Below, in pieces: positions 9,812 through 19,275 of a stretch of DNA of 64,000 bases. The number at the start of each line of letters is the position of its first letter. The first letter of the stretch is position 1. The stretch comes from Brenneria salicis ATCC 15712 = DSM 30166 (lineage in GTDB: Bacteria; Pseudomonadota; Gammaproteobacteria; Enterobacterales; Enterobacteriaceae): the NCBI RefSeq assembly GCF_003315515.1, contig NZ_QNRY01000007.1, positions 38,856-102,855 on the forward strand. The letters are read 5' to 3'. Made by a program: the position numbers and the translations under genes. The notes beneath the pieces are model-generated. The model did no database searches and was not told the DNA's origin. It saw only the letters and a list, made by a program, of their open reading frames with translations.

Positions 9812-10948
9812 TTAATTTTGCGGATTATTGACCAATAACGAACCTGAGTTAAAGAGCGTCCCGTCGCGCTGATTATTTTTCAGCACCCATACCCGGCCAT
9901 AGTGATTATAGAAACCAGCCGCATGCCCGGCATCCTGACCAATCCCCTGATAGATATCGAAGTGTTGGCCTTTAATCGCCCCGCCGACATCCAGCGCAAT
10001 CATCAGCCGCATTTCATACTTACCGGTAAACTTGCCTTGATTATCCAGCAACGGCACTTCCGCCAGTATGCTGGTTCCCGGCGGGATCAGCGAGCGGTCG
10101 GAAGCGACAGAGGCTTTCGCCACCAGCGGCACCGCGCTGGCGCCTTTAACAGGCGAGGACATCATGGGTTTGAAGAACACAAAGGACGGATTTTGTTCCA
10201 GCAGTTCTCGAACTTCATATTCGCTATGTTCCGCCGCCCACTTGCGGATAGCCTGCATGGACATATCCTCACGCGCCACTTCGCCACGATCGATCAGCAC
10301 CTTTCCTATGCTGCGATAGGCATGTCCATTTTTACCGGCATAACCAAAGAACGTCAGCGGGCGTCCATCCCCGAAATCAATATAGGCGCTGCCTTGCACT
10401 TCCATCATGAAATTATCCACCAGCGAATTGCTCCAGGCCAGCACCAGACGCTCGTCCAATGCGCCGGCATAAATCGCGGCGCGATCCGGCAGGCGACGAT
10501 TCTTCTTGCCGCGTGACGGCATGGCATACAGCGGATAGCGGAACTCGCCCTGACGGGTATAACGCGCTTGCAGCACTGGCGTGTAATAACCCGTGAACTG
10601 AACGTTGCCGAAGTTATCCACACCTTCCATCTGCCAGGCGCTTAAACCGAATTTGCTCAACTCGCGTGTATCGGCGCCAGACATCATCCAGTTTTCGATC
10701 GCCTGAAAGGTGTTGGTGTTGCTGGCATAGAGGTTTGGAGAAGCGTTTCTGATTTCCGCAACCTGCGTGATAAAATCGCGCGCATTGACCGGTTTTCCCT
10801 TGGCGTTAGGTTCATTCACCAGTTCCAGAGGCTGATTAAGACGCCCGTCTTTATATTGCTGTCCGCGATCGGTCGGTCTGGACTGACAACCCGCCAGAAT
10901 CGCAATCACCAGGCCGGTCAGCACATATTTTCCCCAACTTCCTTTCAT
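9812..10948 (-). CDS. mltA: Membrane-bound lytic murein transglycosylase A
   Basis: Outer-membrane lipoprotein that cleaves the MurNAc-GlcNAc bond in peptidoglycan, releasing 1,6-anhydro-muropeptides. The signal peptide MKGSWGKYVLTGLVIA ends in lipobox ILAGC (Cys 20). The MltA double-psi barrel segment NVQFTGYYTPVLQARYTRQG and the C-terminal 3D domain ALDVGGAIKGQHFDIYQG, carrying the catalytic Asp, are both clear. I chose the start at 10948 because it matches E. coli MltA and because a GAGAG site precedes it; an upstream ATG would add nine residues. Length is 378 residues against 365 in E. coli. Confidence 0.93.
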   Translation of the reverse strand: MKGSWGKYVLTGLVIAILAGCQSRPTDRGQQYKDGRLNQPLELVNEPNAKGKPVNARDFITQVAEIRNASPNLYASNTNTFQAIENWMMSGADTRELSKFGLSAWQMEGVDNFGNVQFTGYYTPVLQARYTRQGEFRYPLYAMPSRGKKNRRLPDRAAIYAGALDERLVLAWSNSLVDNFMMEVQGSAYIDFGDGRPLTFFGYAGKNGHAYRSIGKVLIDRGEVAREDMSMQAIRKWAAEHSEYEVRELLEQNPSFVFFKPMMSSPVKGASAVPLVAKASVASDRSLIPPGTSILAEVPLLDNQGKFTGKYEMRLMIALDVGGAIKGQHFDIYQGIGQDAGHAAGFYNHYGRVWVLKNNQRDGTLFNSGSLLVNNPQN

Positions 10949-11185
10949 CTTCGTCGCGCTCTCTTTTGACATCATGTAGATCCACTGCCGAACGATAACA
11001 AACGGCTATAGATAAAGAAATGCGCCTACCCAAAAATCGCCCCCGCGATTTTTAAAGGTGCGCCCGCAATACGCCATTTACGGCTATCCGGTCATAAAAC
11101 CCGGCACGCCGCGTTTAAAAAATAGACTATCCGGCGGTAAATTCAGCATCCGCACCGGCAATCCCATACTTTTTACAGAAATAGG

Positions 11186-11213
11186 TTGCATAGAAGCGAG
11201 TGGGGAGTATAGT
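11186..11213 (+). promoter_or_regulatory. Predicted sigma-70 promoter of the initiator tRNA genes
   Basis: TTGCAT at 11186-11191 and TATAGT at 11208-11213 are separated by 16 bases, with a GC-rich discriminator (GCGCATCC) just before the first tRNA. This layout is typical of stringently controlled stable-RNA promoters. It was found by eye; the start site is not known. Confidence 0.55.
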
Positions 11214-11226
11214 GCGCATCCACGGA

Positions 11227-11303
<77 letters not shown>

Positions 11304-11349
11304 ATTACCGATGTGTGCTAACCATCAGAAAAAAAGATATCAAGACGGA

Positions 11350-11426
<77 letters not shown>

Positions 11427-11445
11427 ATTGATTATCAAGTTATTA

Positions 11446-11468
11446 AACACCCTGCCGGGTGTTTTTTT
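11446..11468 (+). terminator. Intrinsic terminator after the initiator tRNA genes
   Basis: Stem AACACCC/GGGTGTT with a four-base loop, followed by a run of T, 20 bases after the second tRNA CCA end. Confidence 0.85.
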
Positions 11469-11545
11469 GCTTTCTGGCGCACCTCGCCCCACTACCTCAT
11501 TCCTCAAAACCCGCGCCTTATCCTGCGCTTGCTACCCGCCCACGC

Positions 11546-12787
11546 TTATAGCCCCGACCGGCTGGCGAAATAGGCTTTGATTCCGGCAAGAATGGATTCC
11601 GCGATCTGCTGTTGAAAATGACCGGTGCGCAGCTTGCGCTCTTCTTCAAGATTGCTGATAAAGGCGGTTTCCACCAGAACGGAGGGAATGTCCGGCGCTT
11701 TCAATACCGCAAAACCCGCCTGATCGACACGGTTTTTATGTAGACGGTTCACTTTGCCCAACCGGGTCAGGATTTCTTTGCCGAATTTCAGGCTGTCGTT
11801 GATGGTGACCGTCTGCACCAGATCAAACATAGTATGGTCGAGGTAGCGATCGCCGCTCATGCTGACCCCGCCGATTAAATCCGATTCATTCTGGGTTTGC
11901 GCCAGAAAACTGGCGGCGGTGCTGGTTGCGCCTTTCTTGGAAAGCGCGAAAACCGATGAACCTCTGGCCGCGCGATTGGTAAACGCATCCGCATGAATAG
12001 AGATAAACAGATCGGCCCGCTGCTTACGCGCTTTCGCCACTCGCACGCGCAAGGGAATAAACACATCTTCATTGCGGGTCATATAGGCTTTCATATTGGA
12101 TTCGCGATCGATCAATGTGCGCAGACGGCGGGCGATTTGCAGAACGATATCCTTCTCCCGCGTCTTGTTTTTACCAATCGCACCGGGATCTTCACCGCCG
12201 TGGCCGGGATCGAGCATAATAACCAACGGACGATCGCGTCCCGCCTTCCCTTGCTGCGGCGCTTCCGCCGGCAAGGTACGCTCAAGGTCACCCTTGTTGT
12301 AGTCTTCCAGCAACGCCAGCAGCGGATCTTCTTCGTTATCATACTTACCGACATCCGGGTAGAGATCCACTACCAGACGATGTTTGAACTCCGCCACCGG
12401 CGCCAACGTAAACAGCTTGGGGCTGGCGCTTTGTTTCAGTTCCAGCACCAGCCGCACCGCATCTTTATCAAACTGACCAATACGCGCCGCTTTGATTAAC
12501 GGATCATTTTGTTGAAACTGACTCGGAATGTTCTTTAACACGCTATTGAGATGAATATTTTCAATATCCACCACAATGCGGTTCGGATTACTGAGCATAA
12601 ACTGCTTATATTTCAGCGCAAGATTTGATTCCAGCGTGACGCGGGTATAAGAAGAAGAAGGCCAGACACGCACGGCAATCATCTGTGCTGCCGCAGCCAG
12701 CCCAACGCCGCTCACACTTAACAGCCAGGTTGCCGCTGCGCTTTGTAACAGGCGTCGCCGAGTCAGATTGTGATTCAAATGAGACAT
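11546..12787 (-). CDS. amiC: N-acetylmuramoyl-L-alanine amidase AmiC
   Basis: Periplasmic zinc amidase that splits septal peptidoglycan during daughter-cell separation, activated by NlpD at the division site. A twin-arginine signal, [15 protein letters not shown], starts near residue 9. The AMIN domain follows (about residues 35-150), then the amidase_3 domain with zinc-binding and catalytic segments [19 protein letters not shown] and [10 protein letters not shown]. It is 413 residues, against 417 in E. coli. The gene is divergent from argA across a 215-base intergenic region. Confidence 0.94.
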   Translation of the reverse strand: MSHLNHNLTRRRLLQSAAATWLLSVSGVGLAAAAQMIAVRVWPSSSYTRVTLESNLALKYKQFMLSNPNRIVVDIENIHLNSVLKNIPSQFQQNDPLIKAARIGQFDKDAVRLVLELKQSASPKLFTLAPVAEFKHRLVVDLYPDVGKYDNEEDPLLALLEDYNKGDLERTLPAEAPQQGKAGRDRPLVIMLDPGHGGEDPGAIGKNKTREKDIVLQIARRLRTLIDRESNMKAYMTRNEDVFIPLRVRVAKARKQRADLFISIHADAFTNRAARGSSVFALSKKGATSTAASFLAQTQNESDLIGGVSMSGDRYLDHTMFDLVQTVTINDSLKFGKEILTRLGKVNRLHKNRVDQAGFAVLKAPDIPSVLVETAFISNLEEERKLRTGHFQQQIAESILAGIKAYFASRSGL

Positions 12788-12952
12788 GCAACCCCGGTCT
12801 GATTACTGTGCTCTTGCCAAAAGCTGAAAGCAGGAATATGAAAATTATCAAAAACTTTAACCAATCTCCCCTGCGCTGTCATGCAAAAATCCTGTTGGCG
12901 CCTTGAATGAGGCGAAGAAAGGGCTTGTCTTACCCCTTGCCTTTTGCCTCAC

Positions 12953-12991
12953 AAAGAATAAAAATACAAAAATTACGAATAAAAATTCAAA
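12953..12991. promoter_or_regulatory. Paired ARG boxes (ArgR operator) upstream of argA
   Basis: Two 18-bp ARG-box-like palindromes: GAAT-N4-ATACA centred at 12961/12962 and GAAT-N4-ATTCA centred at 12982/12983. The boxes are separated by exactly 3 bp, the standard geometry for an ArgR hexamer. The second is close to the consensus TGAATwwwwATTCA, missing only the first T. They end 12 bases before the argA GTG start, where bound ArgR would block transcription when arginine is plentiful. Confidence 0.82.
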
Positions 12992-13002
12992 GAGGGCTCG
13001 CA

Positions 13003-14328
13003 GTGAAGGAACGTAGTACAGAACTGGTTCAAGGCTTCCGCCATTCAGTCCCTTATATCAATGCCCACCGCGGCAAAACGTTTGTCATCATGCTGGGTGG
13101 AGAAGCCATCGAACATGAAAACTTCGCCAACATCGTCAACGATATCGGGCTACTGCATAGTCTGGGCATCAAGCTGGTCGTGGTTTACGGCGCTCGCCCG
13201 CAGATTGATGCCAACCTGACAACCCATCACTACGAGCTCCGCTATCACAAAAATACCCGTATCACGGACAGCGTTACACTGGAACTGGTCAAACAGGCCG
13301 CCGGTATGTTGCAGTTGGACATTACCGCCCGGCTGTCCATGAGTCTGAATAATACGCCGTTGCAGGGTGCGCATATCAATGTCGTCAGCGGTAACTTTAT
13401 TATCGCTCAACCGCTTGGCGTTGATGACGGCGTGGATTATTGCCATAGCGGACGCATCCGCCGCATTGATCAAGAAGCGCTGCACCGCCAGTTGGATAGC
13501 GGGGCGATTGTTCTGCTGGGGCCGGTCGCGGTTTCCGTTACCGGCGAAAGCTTCAACCTGATGTCGGAAGAAGTCGCCACCCAGTTGGCGATCAAGTTGA
13601 AAGCCGAGAAGATGATCGGCTTCTGTTCCTCACAGGGCGTGATCAACGACAAAGGCAATATAATCTCCGAATTGTTTCCAGACGATGCCCAACGGCATAT
13701 CGAAGCGATGGAAGCGGAAGGCGATTACCATTCCGGTACGGTCAGATTCCTGCGTGGTGCGGTTAAAGCCTGCCGTAGCGGGGTCCGCCGCAGCCATCTG
13801 ATCAGCTATCAGGAAGATGGCGCTCTACTGCAAGAACTGTTCTCCCGCGACGGCATCGGCACGCAGATCGTGATGGAAAGCGCCGAGCAGGTGCGCCGGG
13901 CAACGATTAACGATATCGGCGGGATTCTGGAACTGATTCGTCCGCTAGAGCAGCAGGGTATTCTGGTCAGACGTTCGCGTGAACAGTTGGAAATGGAAAT
14001 CGATAAGTTCACTGTGGTGGTGCGTGATAACCTGACTATCGCCTGCGCCGCGCTCTACCCGTTCCCGGAAGAGAGTATTGGCGAAATGGCCTGCGTCGCG
14101 GTTCACCCGGACTATCGTAGTTCCTCACGCGGCGACATGTTGTTGCAAAGAATTGCCGCGCAAGCGCGTCAACAGGGGTTGAGCAAACTGTTTGTGTTGA
14201 CCACCCACAGCATCCACTGGTTTCAGGAGCGTGGTTTTTTACCTGCGGAAGTGGAAATGCTGCCGAAAAGAAAACAGGAACTGTACAACTATCATCGCCG
14301 CTCAAAAATTCTGGTGCTGGATCTGTGA
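13003..14328 (+). CDS. argA: N-acetylglutamate synthase ArgA
   Basis: First enzyme of arginine biosynthesis: acetyl-CoA plus L-glutamate gives N-acetylglutamate, with feedback inhibition by arginine. The N-terminal amino-acid-kinase-like domain (residues 1-280; [25 protein letters not shown]) is followed by a GNAT acetyltransferase domain (about 295-440; [17 protein letters not shown]). The frame extends further upstream, but the GTG at 13003 is chosen because it gives [12 protein letters not shown], matching E. coli ArgA, and has an AGAGGG site six bases before it. Length is 441 residues. Paired ARG boxes sit directly upstream. Confidence 0.95.
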   Translation: MKERSTELVQGFRHSVPYINAHRGKTFVIMLGGEAIEHENFANIVNDIGLLHSLGIKLVVVYGARPQIDANLTTHHYELRYHKNTRITDSVTLELVKQAAGMLQLDITARLSMSLNNTPLQGAHINVVSGNFIIAQPLGVDDGVDYCHSGRIRRIDQEALHRQLDSGAIVLLGPVAVSVTGESFNLMSEEVATQLAIKLKAEKMIGFCSSQGVINDKGNIISELFPDDAQRHIEAMEAEGDYHSGTVRFLRGAVKACRSGVRRSHLISYQEDGALLQELFSRDGIGTQIVMESAEQVRRATINDIGGILELIRPLEQQGILVRRSREQLEMEIDKFTVVVRDNLTIACAALYPFPEESIGEMACVAVHPDYRSSSRGDMLLQRIAAQARQQGLSKLFVLTTHSIHWFQERGFLPAEVEMLPKRKQELYNYHRRSKILVLDL

Positions 14329-14342
14329 AACTCACCGGACGA

Positions 14343-14377
14343 ATGACAATGGTGCTGGCGTTACGCACCATTGTCAT
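14343..14377. repeat. Perfect 13-bp inverted repeat between argA and the MFS gene
   Basis: ATGACAATGGTGC at 14343-14355 pairs perfectly with GCACCATTGTCAT at 14365-14377 around a nine-base loop. It lies between the converging 3' ends of argA and the transporter gene, so it may work as a bidirectional terminator or mRNA-stabilising hairpin, but neither strand has a T run directly after it. Confidence 0.55.
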
Positions 14378-14457
14378 CGACAAGAATAAAAAATTGCTGC
14401 CTCGGAGGAGTTCAAATCTACGCAACAGCAATGTGTCACAGCGACACGAATCCCTGA

Positions 14458-15771
14458 TTATTGGGCTGGCGCCGACGCGATGGTGATCCGCTCCAACGGC
14501 CCGACAATAAACAAGTAAGCGATAAGCCCAATTCCCCCCATCGAACCTACATACAAAATGGCGTAATCAAACGATTGGGTGGAAGATAAAATAAAGCCAA
14601 TAATCAGCGGCGTAATGATGCTGGCCATATTGCCGCACATATTAAAAACGCCGCCCGCGATGCCCAACACTTCTTTGGGCGAGGTATCGCTTAAGACACA
14701 CCACCCCAGATTACCGAACCCTTTGGCAAAAAACGCCAGACTCATCGCGGCTATAACGACGACTTCTGAACAGGTGTAATTCGCGGCAATAATGGTACAT
14801 GACAGCAACATGCCGCAGATAATCGGCAGTTTGCGAGATATCGTCAGGCTATAGCCGCGTTGCAGCAAATAGTCAGAAAATACGCCGCCGATGATCCCAC
14901 CGATGAAACCGGCAATCGCGGGGATGGATGCGACCAAACCGACTTTCAATATTGACATCCCTTTGGCCTGATATAAATAAGTGGGGAACCAGGTAAGAAA
15001 AAACCAGGTGATGGAGGTAACGCAAAATTGACCAATATAAACGCCAATCATCATGCGGTTAACACAGACGGTTTTAATTTGTGAAAAAGTGATTTTCTCT
15101 TTCTTTATATTAACGCCGAGACTGGGCTCCCCGCCGCCGGAACGAATGTAGTCAAGCTCCTCCTGATTGATTTTTTTATGTTTAAATGGTTCCTGTACGT
15201 AGATAAACCAAAATAGCCCCAGAACGACGCCAATAGCGCCAATATAATAAAAAACATAGTGCCAGCTTAAATGATATAAAATAACCGTCATTAAAGGCGT
15301 TACCACGCCCAGAGAAATATATTGGGCGGCCTGATAAACCGAAGTGACGAACCCTCTTTCTTTATTCGGGAACCATTGAACGCTGAGACGGCTGTTGGCC
15401 GGAAATGCGGGCGCCTCTATCGCGCCCATGAGCAAACGCAAAATAACCAGCACCACGAGAGGGGAAGTAAATAGATAAATCGTCCCCTGGAACATCGTCA
15501 CAACAGACCAGGCAATCAAAGCAAAACCATATACTAACCGCGAGCCAAATTTATCAAGTAATAATCCACCGGGAATTTGCATAATCACGTAGGAAATACC
15601 AAAGGCTGAAAACGCCAGTCCCATAGCCTCCGGATCGAAGCCTAATTCCTTACTCATAAAAGGTGCGACAACGGAAAGCGTCGCACGGTCCGCATAATTA
15701 AAAACCGTGGCTAAAAAAAGAAAAATTAATATTGTATATCTTACATTCGTGCGTTTTTTTAATGTATTCAT
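14458..15771 (-). CDS. MFS transporter of the anion:cation symporter family, probable hexarate (galactarate/talarate) permease
   Basis: Major facilitator superfamily protein with about 12 membrane segments, 437 residues from the chosen start. The first segment contains NYADRATLSVV, typical of the ACS family (GudP, GarP, phthalate-type permeases), with a long cytoplasmic loop near residues 195-230. The start at ATG 15771 has an AGGAG site nine bases upstream; the frame could also begin at a TTG three codons earlier. The gene lies 99 bases after an acid-sugar dehydratase gene on the same strand, so uptake of talarate or galactarate is likely. The substrate is inferred from context, not from a diagnostic residue. 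Confidence 0.8.
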   Translation of the reverse strand: MNTLKKRTNVRYTILIFLFLATVFNYADRATLSVVAPFMSKELGFDPEAMGLAFSAFGISYVIMQIPGGLLLDKFGSRLVYGFALIAWSVVTMFQGTIYLFTSPLVVLVILRLLMGAIEAPAFPANSRLSVQWFPNKERGFVTSVYQAAQYISLGVVTPLMTVILYHLSWHYVFYYIGAIGVVLGLFWFIYVQEPFKHKKINQEELDYIRSGGGEPSLGVNIKKEKITFSQIKTVCVNRMMIGVYIGQFCVTSITWFFLTWFPTYLYQAKGMSILKVGLVASIPAIAGFIGGIIGGVFSDYLLQRGYSLTISRKLPIICGMLLSCTIIAANYTCSEVVVIAAMSLAFFAKGFGNLGWCVLSDTSPKEVLGIAGGVFNMCGNMASIITPLIIGFILSSTQSFDYAILYVGSMGGIGLIAYLFIVGPLERITIASAPAQ

Positions 15772-15870
15772 GGCAGACAACTCCTGTCAACGAGGGTTGC
15801 ATTTAATTGGATAAGTAGAGGTACAGTTAATTACCGTGACTGATAGAGAAAATATCAGTCACGGGACACA

Positions 15871-17067
15871 TCAGGGATGTTTACCGAACTCGCAGGTCAC
15901 TTCCGTCCATTTTCTTGCCTGCTCGCTCAGGGTAAAGCCAAGCCCCAGACGATCGGAAACCCACATGCGGCCATCACGTAACTCAAGCTGCTCATTAAAT
16001 AGTGGGTTTAACCATTCGAAATGTTCAAGCCAGGGCTCAATCGGATAAGCCGCCGCCAGATGCAAATGCACCTCCATCGCGAAATGTGGCGCAAGCTTGC
16101 GACCATGCTTGGCTGCCAGATCCATGATTTTCAGGAAGGGCGAGATCCCGCCGACTCGCGGCGCGTCAGGCTGAACAAAATCGCTGGCGTTACCGAGGAT
16201 CAACTGCTCATGTTCACGGAAACTGGTCAGCATCTCACCGGTGGCGATCGGTGTGTCGAGGGCGGCGGCCAGCGCCGCGTGGCCTTCGACATCGTAAGCA
16301 TCGAGCGGCTCCTCAATCCAGATAAGGTTGAATGCTTCCATTTTCCGTCCCATACGAATGGCGGTTTCGCGATCCCATTGCTGATTCGCATCCACCATCA
16401 ACGGGAAATCATCGCCCAACGTCTCGCGCAAAGCGGTAAGACGCCGGATATCTTCCGCCGTATTGGGTTGCCCTACTTTCAGTTTGATCCCGCCAATGCC
16501 GCTTTCACGCGAAATCACCACATTTTTTAAAACCTGTTCCAGTGGCGTATGCAGGAACCCGCCGGAAGTGTTATAGCACTGCACGGAATCACGATGCGAT
16601 CCCAACAGCTTCGCCAGCGGCAACCCGGCGCGTTTGGCTTTCATATCCCACAACGCGATATCGATGGAAGAAATCGCCTGTACCGCCATGCCGCTGCGAC
16701 CGACAGACGCGCCGGCCCACAGCAGCTTGGTGTAAATTTTGTCTATATCGTTAGGGTCCTCGCCGATCAGGTTATCGGCGATTTCTTTGGCGTGGGCATA
16801 AATGCCCTGCCCGCCTGCGCGTTTCGAATAGCTGAAGCCGACGCCTTCAAACCCATCTCTGGTGCTGATTTCAGCAAAAATGATAGCGACTTCGGTAAGC
16901 GGCTTTTGTCGTCCGGTCAGAACCTTGGCATCACTGACGGGCGCCGCCAACGGCAAAAAAGCCAATGACATTTTTACCCACTCGATCCGATCGCCGGTAT
17001 CGGCGGCAGTTTTGGCATTAGTCGCTTTCGCGTAGCTTACGGCATCTGAATTAGCGCTAAGAGTCAT
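15871..17067 (-). CDS. L-talarate/galactarate dehydratase, enolase superfamily
   Basis: Mandelate-racemase-type enolase-superfamily enzyme expected to dehydrate L-talarate and galactarate to a 5-keto-4-deoxy-hexarate. At 398 residues it closely resembles the characterised Salmonella enzyme (STM3697) as I recall it. Catalytic elements visible are the KxK motif in GIKLKVGQ (Lys near 195-197), metal ligands in VDANQQW, WIEEP and TGEM, and the His in APHFAMEVH near 328. The start ATG has an AAGGAG site. It is probably cotranscribed with the downstream MFS permease and is divergent from a LacI-type regulator. Galactarate arises from oxidation of galacturonate in pectin, which suits a plant-associated host. 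Confidence 0.88.
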   Translation of the reverse strand: MTLSANSDAVSYAKATNAKTAADTGDRIEWVKMSLAFLPLAAPVSDAKVLTGRQKPLTEVAIIFAEISTRDGFEGVGFSYSKRAGGQGIYAHAKEIADNLIGEDPNDIDKIYTKLLWAGASVGRSGMAVQAISSIDIALWDMKAKRAGLPLAKLLGSHRDSVQCYNTSGGFLHTPLEQVLKNVVISRESGIGGIKLKVGQPNTAEDIRRLTALRETLGDDFPLMVDANQQWDRETAIRMGRKMEAFNLIWIEEPLDAYDVEGHAALAAALDTPIATGEMLTSFREHEQLILGNASDFVQPDAPRVGGISPFLKIMDLAAKHGRKLAPHFAMEVHLHLAAAYPIEPWLEHFEWLNPLFNEQLELRDGRMWVSDRLGLGFTLSEQARKWTEVTCEFGKHP

Positions 17068-17425
17068 GTGTTTTCTCCTTTAAAAATGATTGCGCTAACA
17101 TATTTAATCCAAACGCCACAAATGAACATAAAAAGAACAAAAGGATGCAAAACAGATCACAAATTAATCAACAAATGAATTTTATCAGTAAAATCCATAT
17201 AAAAACCACGAGAATAGCTTTCATGAAAAACAATAATGATAACGCAATCATATTATGCAAACGCACAAAAGCCACGCTAAAGTCACATAGGGGAAATAAG
17301 TGCGCCCTGTCGGAAGCGCGCGTGCTGACTTGCATTATCGCCATTCATCAATCTTGGCTGGAAAATACCCTACTTCAACGATAATCTGACAGACAGGAAG
17401 CCAGGAACATATTGGGGAATATCGA
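17068..17425. promoter_or_regulatory. Divergent regulatory region of the talarate/galactarate locus
   Basis: A 358-base AT-rich gap between the divergent dehydratase and LacI-type genes. I see no gene here. It carries a LacI/GntR-type near-palindrome (ATGATAACGCAATCAT, 17236-17251; six of eight pairs match around a central CG) and a CRP-like site (TGCAAAACAGATCACA, 17146-17161; one perfect TCACA half). An arrangement with a repressor operator and CRP would fit a sugar-acid operon. Both sites were found by eye. Confidence 0.45.
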
Positions 17426-18448
17426 GTGAAGAGTGATAAACACGCCGTCAATAACCCGAACCGCCCCCCCACGCTGGAAGATGTGGCCCGTGCCGCGGGG
17501 CTTTCTCCGATGACCGTCAGCCGGGCATTGAACAATCCCAAAATCGTTCGTGCGGGAACCGTGTCTCGCGTCATGGAGGCGGTGCGTGTGACGGGTTACA
17601 TTCCCAACATGTTGGCCGGCGGGTTGGCGTCGAAACGCAGCAAACTCATCGCGGTTATCGTTCCACAAATCAATAACAGTATGTTTGTTGACACGGTTCA
17701 GGCCATCAGCGACGAACTGGCCACGCGCGGTTATCACATGCTGTTGTGCGTTGCTGGTTATTCGCATGAATCCGAAGCCGATATCGTTACGACGATCCTC
17801 TCTCGTCGCCCGGATGGTATTGTTCTCACCGGTATTCATCATTCCCCTGAACTTAAGAAAATCATTCTTAATGCCAATCTTCCCGTTGTTGAAATCTGGG
17901 ATTTAACGCCAACACCGCTTGACATGCTGGTCGGGTTTTCTCATGAAAAAATTGGCAATGCGATTGGTCGCTACCTGTTAAATAAAGGCTATTCACGATT
18001 CGGGTTGCTTTGGACAGAAGACAGAAGAGCGGGACAGAGGAAAAAAGGAGTTTATGAGATTATACAGAAAAAACCTGATTGCCAGGTTCGGGAAATTACG
18101 TTGCCTTTGCCAGCGACGCTGGCGCTGGGCCGCCAGGGACTCAGCGCGCTGCTGGCGAAAGATAACCCGTTCGATGCCATCATTTGCAGTTCTGATACCC
18201 TCGCTCAGGGCGCCATCATGGAAGCAGAGACAAGAGCGTTGAACGTGCCGGACAAACTGGCGGTGATCGGGTTTGGCGATCTGAATTTTGCCGCCCATAA
18301 TAAGCCGTCGATCACCACGATCAGAATCGACCGCTGGAAAATCGGCACAGATGCGGCCATTATGCTGGCGGACAAAATTGAAGGCAAACCCGTGAGCGAC
18401 CCCATCGTCGATATTGGATTTTCACTGATTGAGCGGGAATCGGCCTGA
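17426..18448 (+). CDS. LacI/GntR-type transcriptional repressor
   Basis: Cytosolic DNA-binding regulator of 340 residues. The N-terminal LacI helix-turn-helix and hinge are clear: TLEDVARAAGLSPMTVSRAL near residues 16-35 and GYIPNMLAGGLASKRS near 58-72. A periplasmic-binding-protein-like sensor domain follows (LIAVIVPQINN to the C-terminus). It resembles gluconate-type GntR repressors. The start is GTG 17426 with a GGGG-rich site upstream. It is divergent from the dehydratase-permease pair and is most likely their regulator, with a hexarate or its breakdown product as ligand; that is inference from position. Confidence 0.85.
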   Translation: MKSDKHAVNNPNRPPTLEDVARAAGLSPMTVSRALNNPKIVRAGTVSRVMEAVRVTGYIPNMLAGGLASKRSKLIAVIVPQINNSMFVDTVQAISDELATRGYHMLLCVAGYSHESEADIVTTILSRRPDGIVLTGIHHSPELKKIILNANLPVVEIWDLTPTPLDMLVGFSHEKIGNAIGRYLLNKGYSRFGLLWTEDRRAGQRKKGVYEIIQKKPDCQVREITLPLPATLALGRQGLSALLAKDNPFDAIICSSDTLAQGAIMEAETRALNVPDKLAVIGFGDLNFAAHNKPSITTIRIDRWKIGTDAAIMLADKIEGKPVSDPIVDIGFSLIERESA

Positions 18449-18519
18449 TAGTTTTAAAACATAATGATGTTACGATGAACGAAAACGCCACGGCAAAGCG
18501 TGGCGTGTACAGGGCAATA

Positions 18520-18960
18520 TCAATCATGGGAATAAAATATGATGCCTTTATTAATCAGGCAATCATATTGCACGCTATTGCCGACAGGTTGCCAGTCTGG
18601 AAGAGAAAATAACCGCATTGAGAAGGTTATCGTATATTCATCCTTAGACTTGTAACGCAGAATTTGCGCCACTGGTTTGCTTTCATTACTCACCGTCTGG
18701 CGGGTATCCGAAAAAGCCAGAGAACCGTCCGGTCTGATCAGATAGGAATTAATAACCAGTCCTCCTTTCATCGTCCCCGTGGCGCCGGTTTCGGGGTTGG
18801 CGCACTGTGTTAAATCGACCGTCATATTGATTCGTTCGCCCTTATTGAGCACACTCTTAATATCAGACAGCGTATCAAGCGAATCGGCATAACTGTACTG
18901 AGAAAGGCTGAATAAAAGCGCGGTAAAAATAAACTTCTTCACGGTAAAAAACGAGGACAT
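18520..18960 (-). CDS. VirK-like secreted protein
   Basis: Small exported protein of 146 residues. The signal peptide is about 24 residues (KKFIFTALLFSLSQYSYA followed by DS). The mature part contains MTVDLTQCANPETGATGTMKGG and a second Cys in VQYDCL, so a single disulfide is possible. The pattern resembles the VirK family (PF06903) known from Agrobacterium and Ralstonia; I make this call from memory with moderate confidence. The ATG at 18960 has an AAAGGAAA site seven bases upstream, better than an ATG 36 bases further out. It sits alone, next to a very AT-rich upstream region, and is likely acquired. Confidence 0.55.
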   Translation of the reverse strand: MSSFFTVKKFIFTALLFSLSQYSYADSLDTLSDIKSVLNKGERINMTVDLTQCANPETGATGTMKGGLVINSYLIRPDGSLAFSDTRQTVSNESKPVAQILRYKSKDEYTITFSMRLFSLPDWQPVGNSVQYDCLINKGIIFYSHD

Positions 18961-19275
18961 CCGGTTTCCTTTAAAAGACGATTTGGAAAAAAACATTTTA
19001 TTACTCCCTTATGATAATATCCCAATAAATACAAACCCCGAAAATATTCCATTATCCCGATCAAAAAACAAGTGTTATTAATTAAAAAACACAAAAAACG
19101 TTATCTTATATTATATAATTTAAAGAAATATAATATTAATAAAAATCATGATTTTGCTACTCAATAAAGAGAAGAATTGAAAGATGACGGGGATAGTCAT
19201 TATTTAAGTTATATGACTTATATCTGAAATATTTTATGAAGAAATATTTCCCGATATATTTAAACGCGATGCGGC
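18961..19275. other. AT-rich intergenic region, no gene seen
   Basis: A 315-base stretch upstream of the VirK-like gene and downstream of recD. It is markedly richer in A and T than its neighbours and contains many TATA-like hexamers, so no single promoter can be assigned. The base composition suits an acquired, H-NS-silenced promoter region (inference). Confidence 0.5.

Noticed and set aside
18485..18506. Hairpin ACGCCACG/CGTGGCGT between the LacI-type and VirK-like genes as a terminator
   Set aside because: The stem is good but neither strand has a T run, so I did not list it as a terminator.
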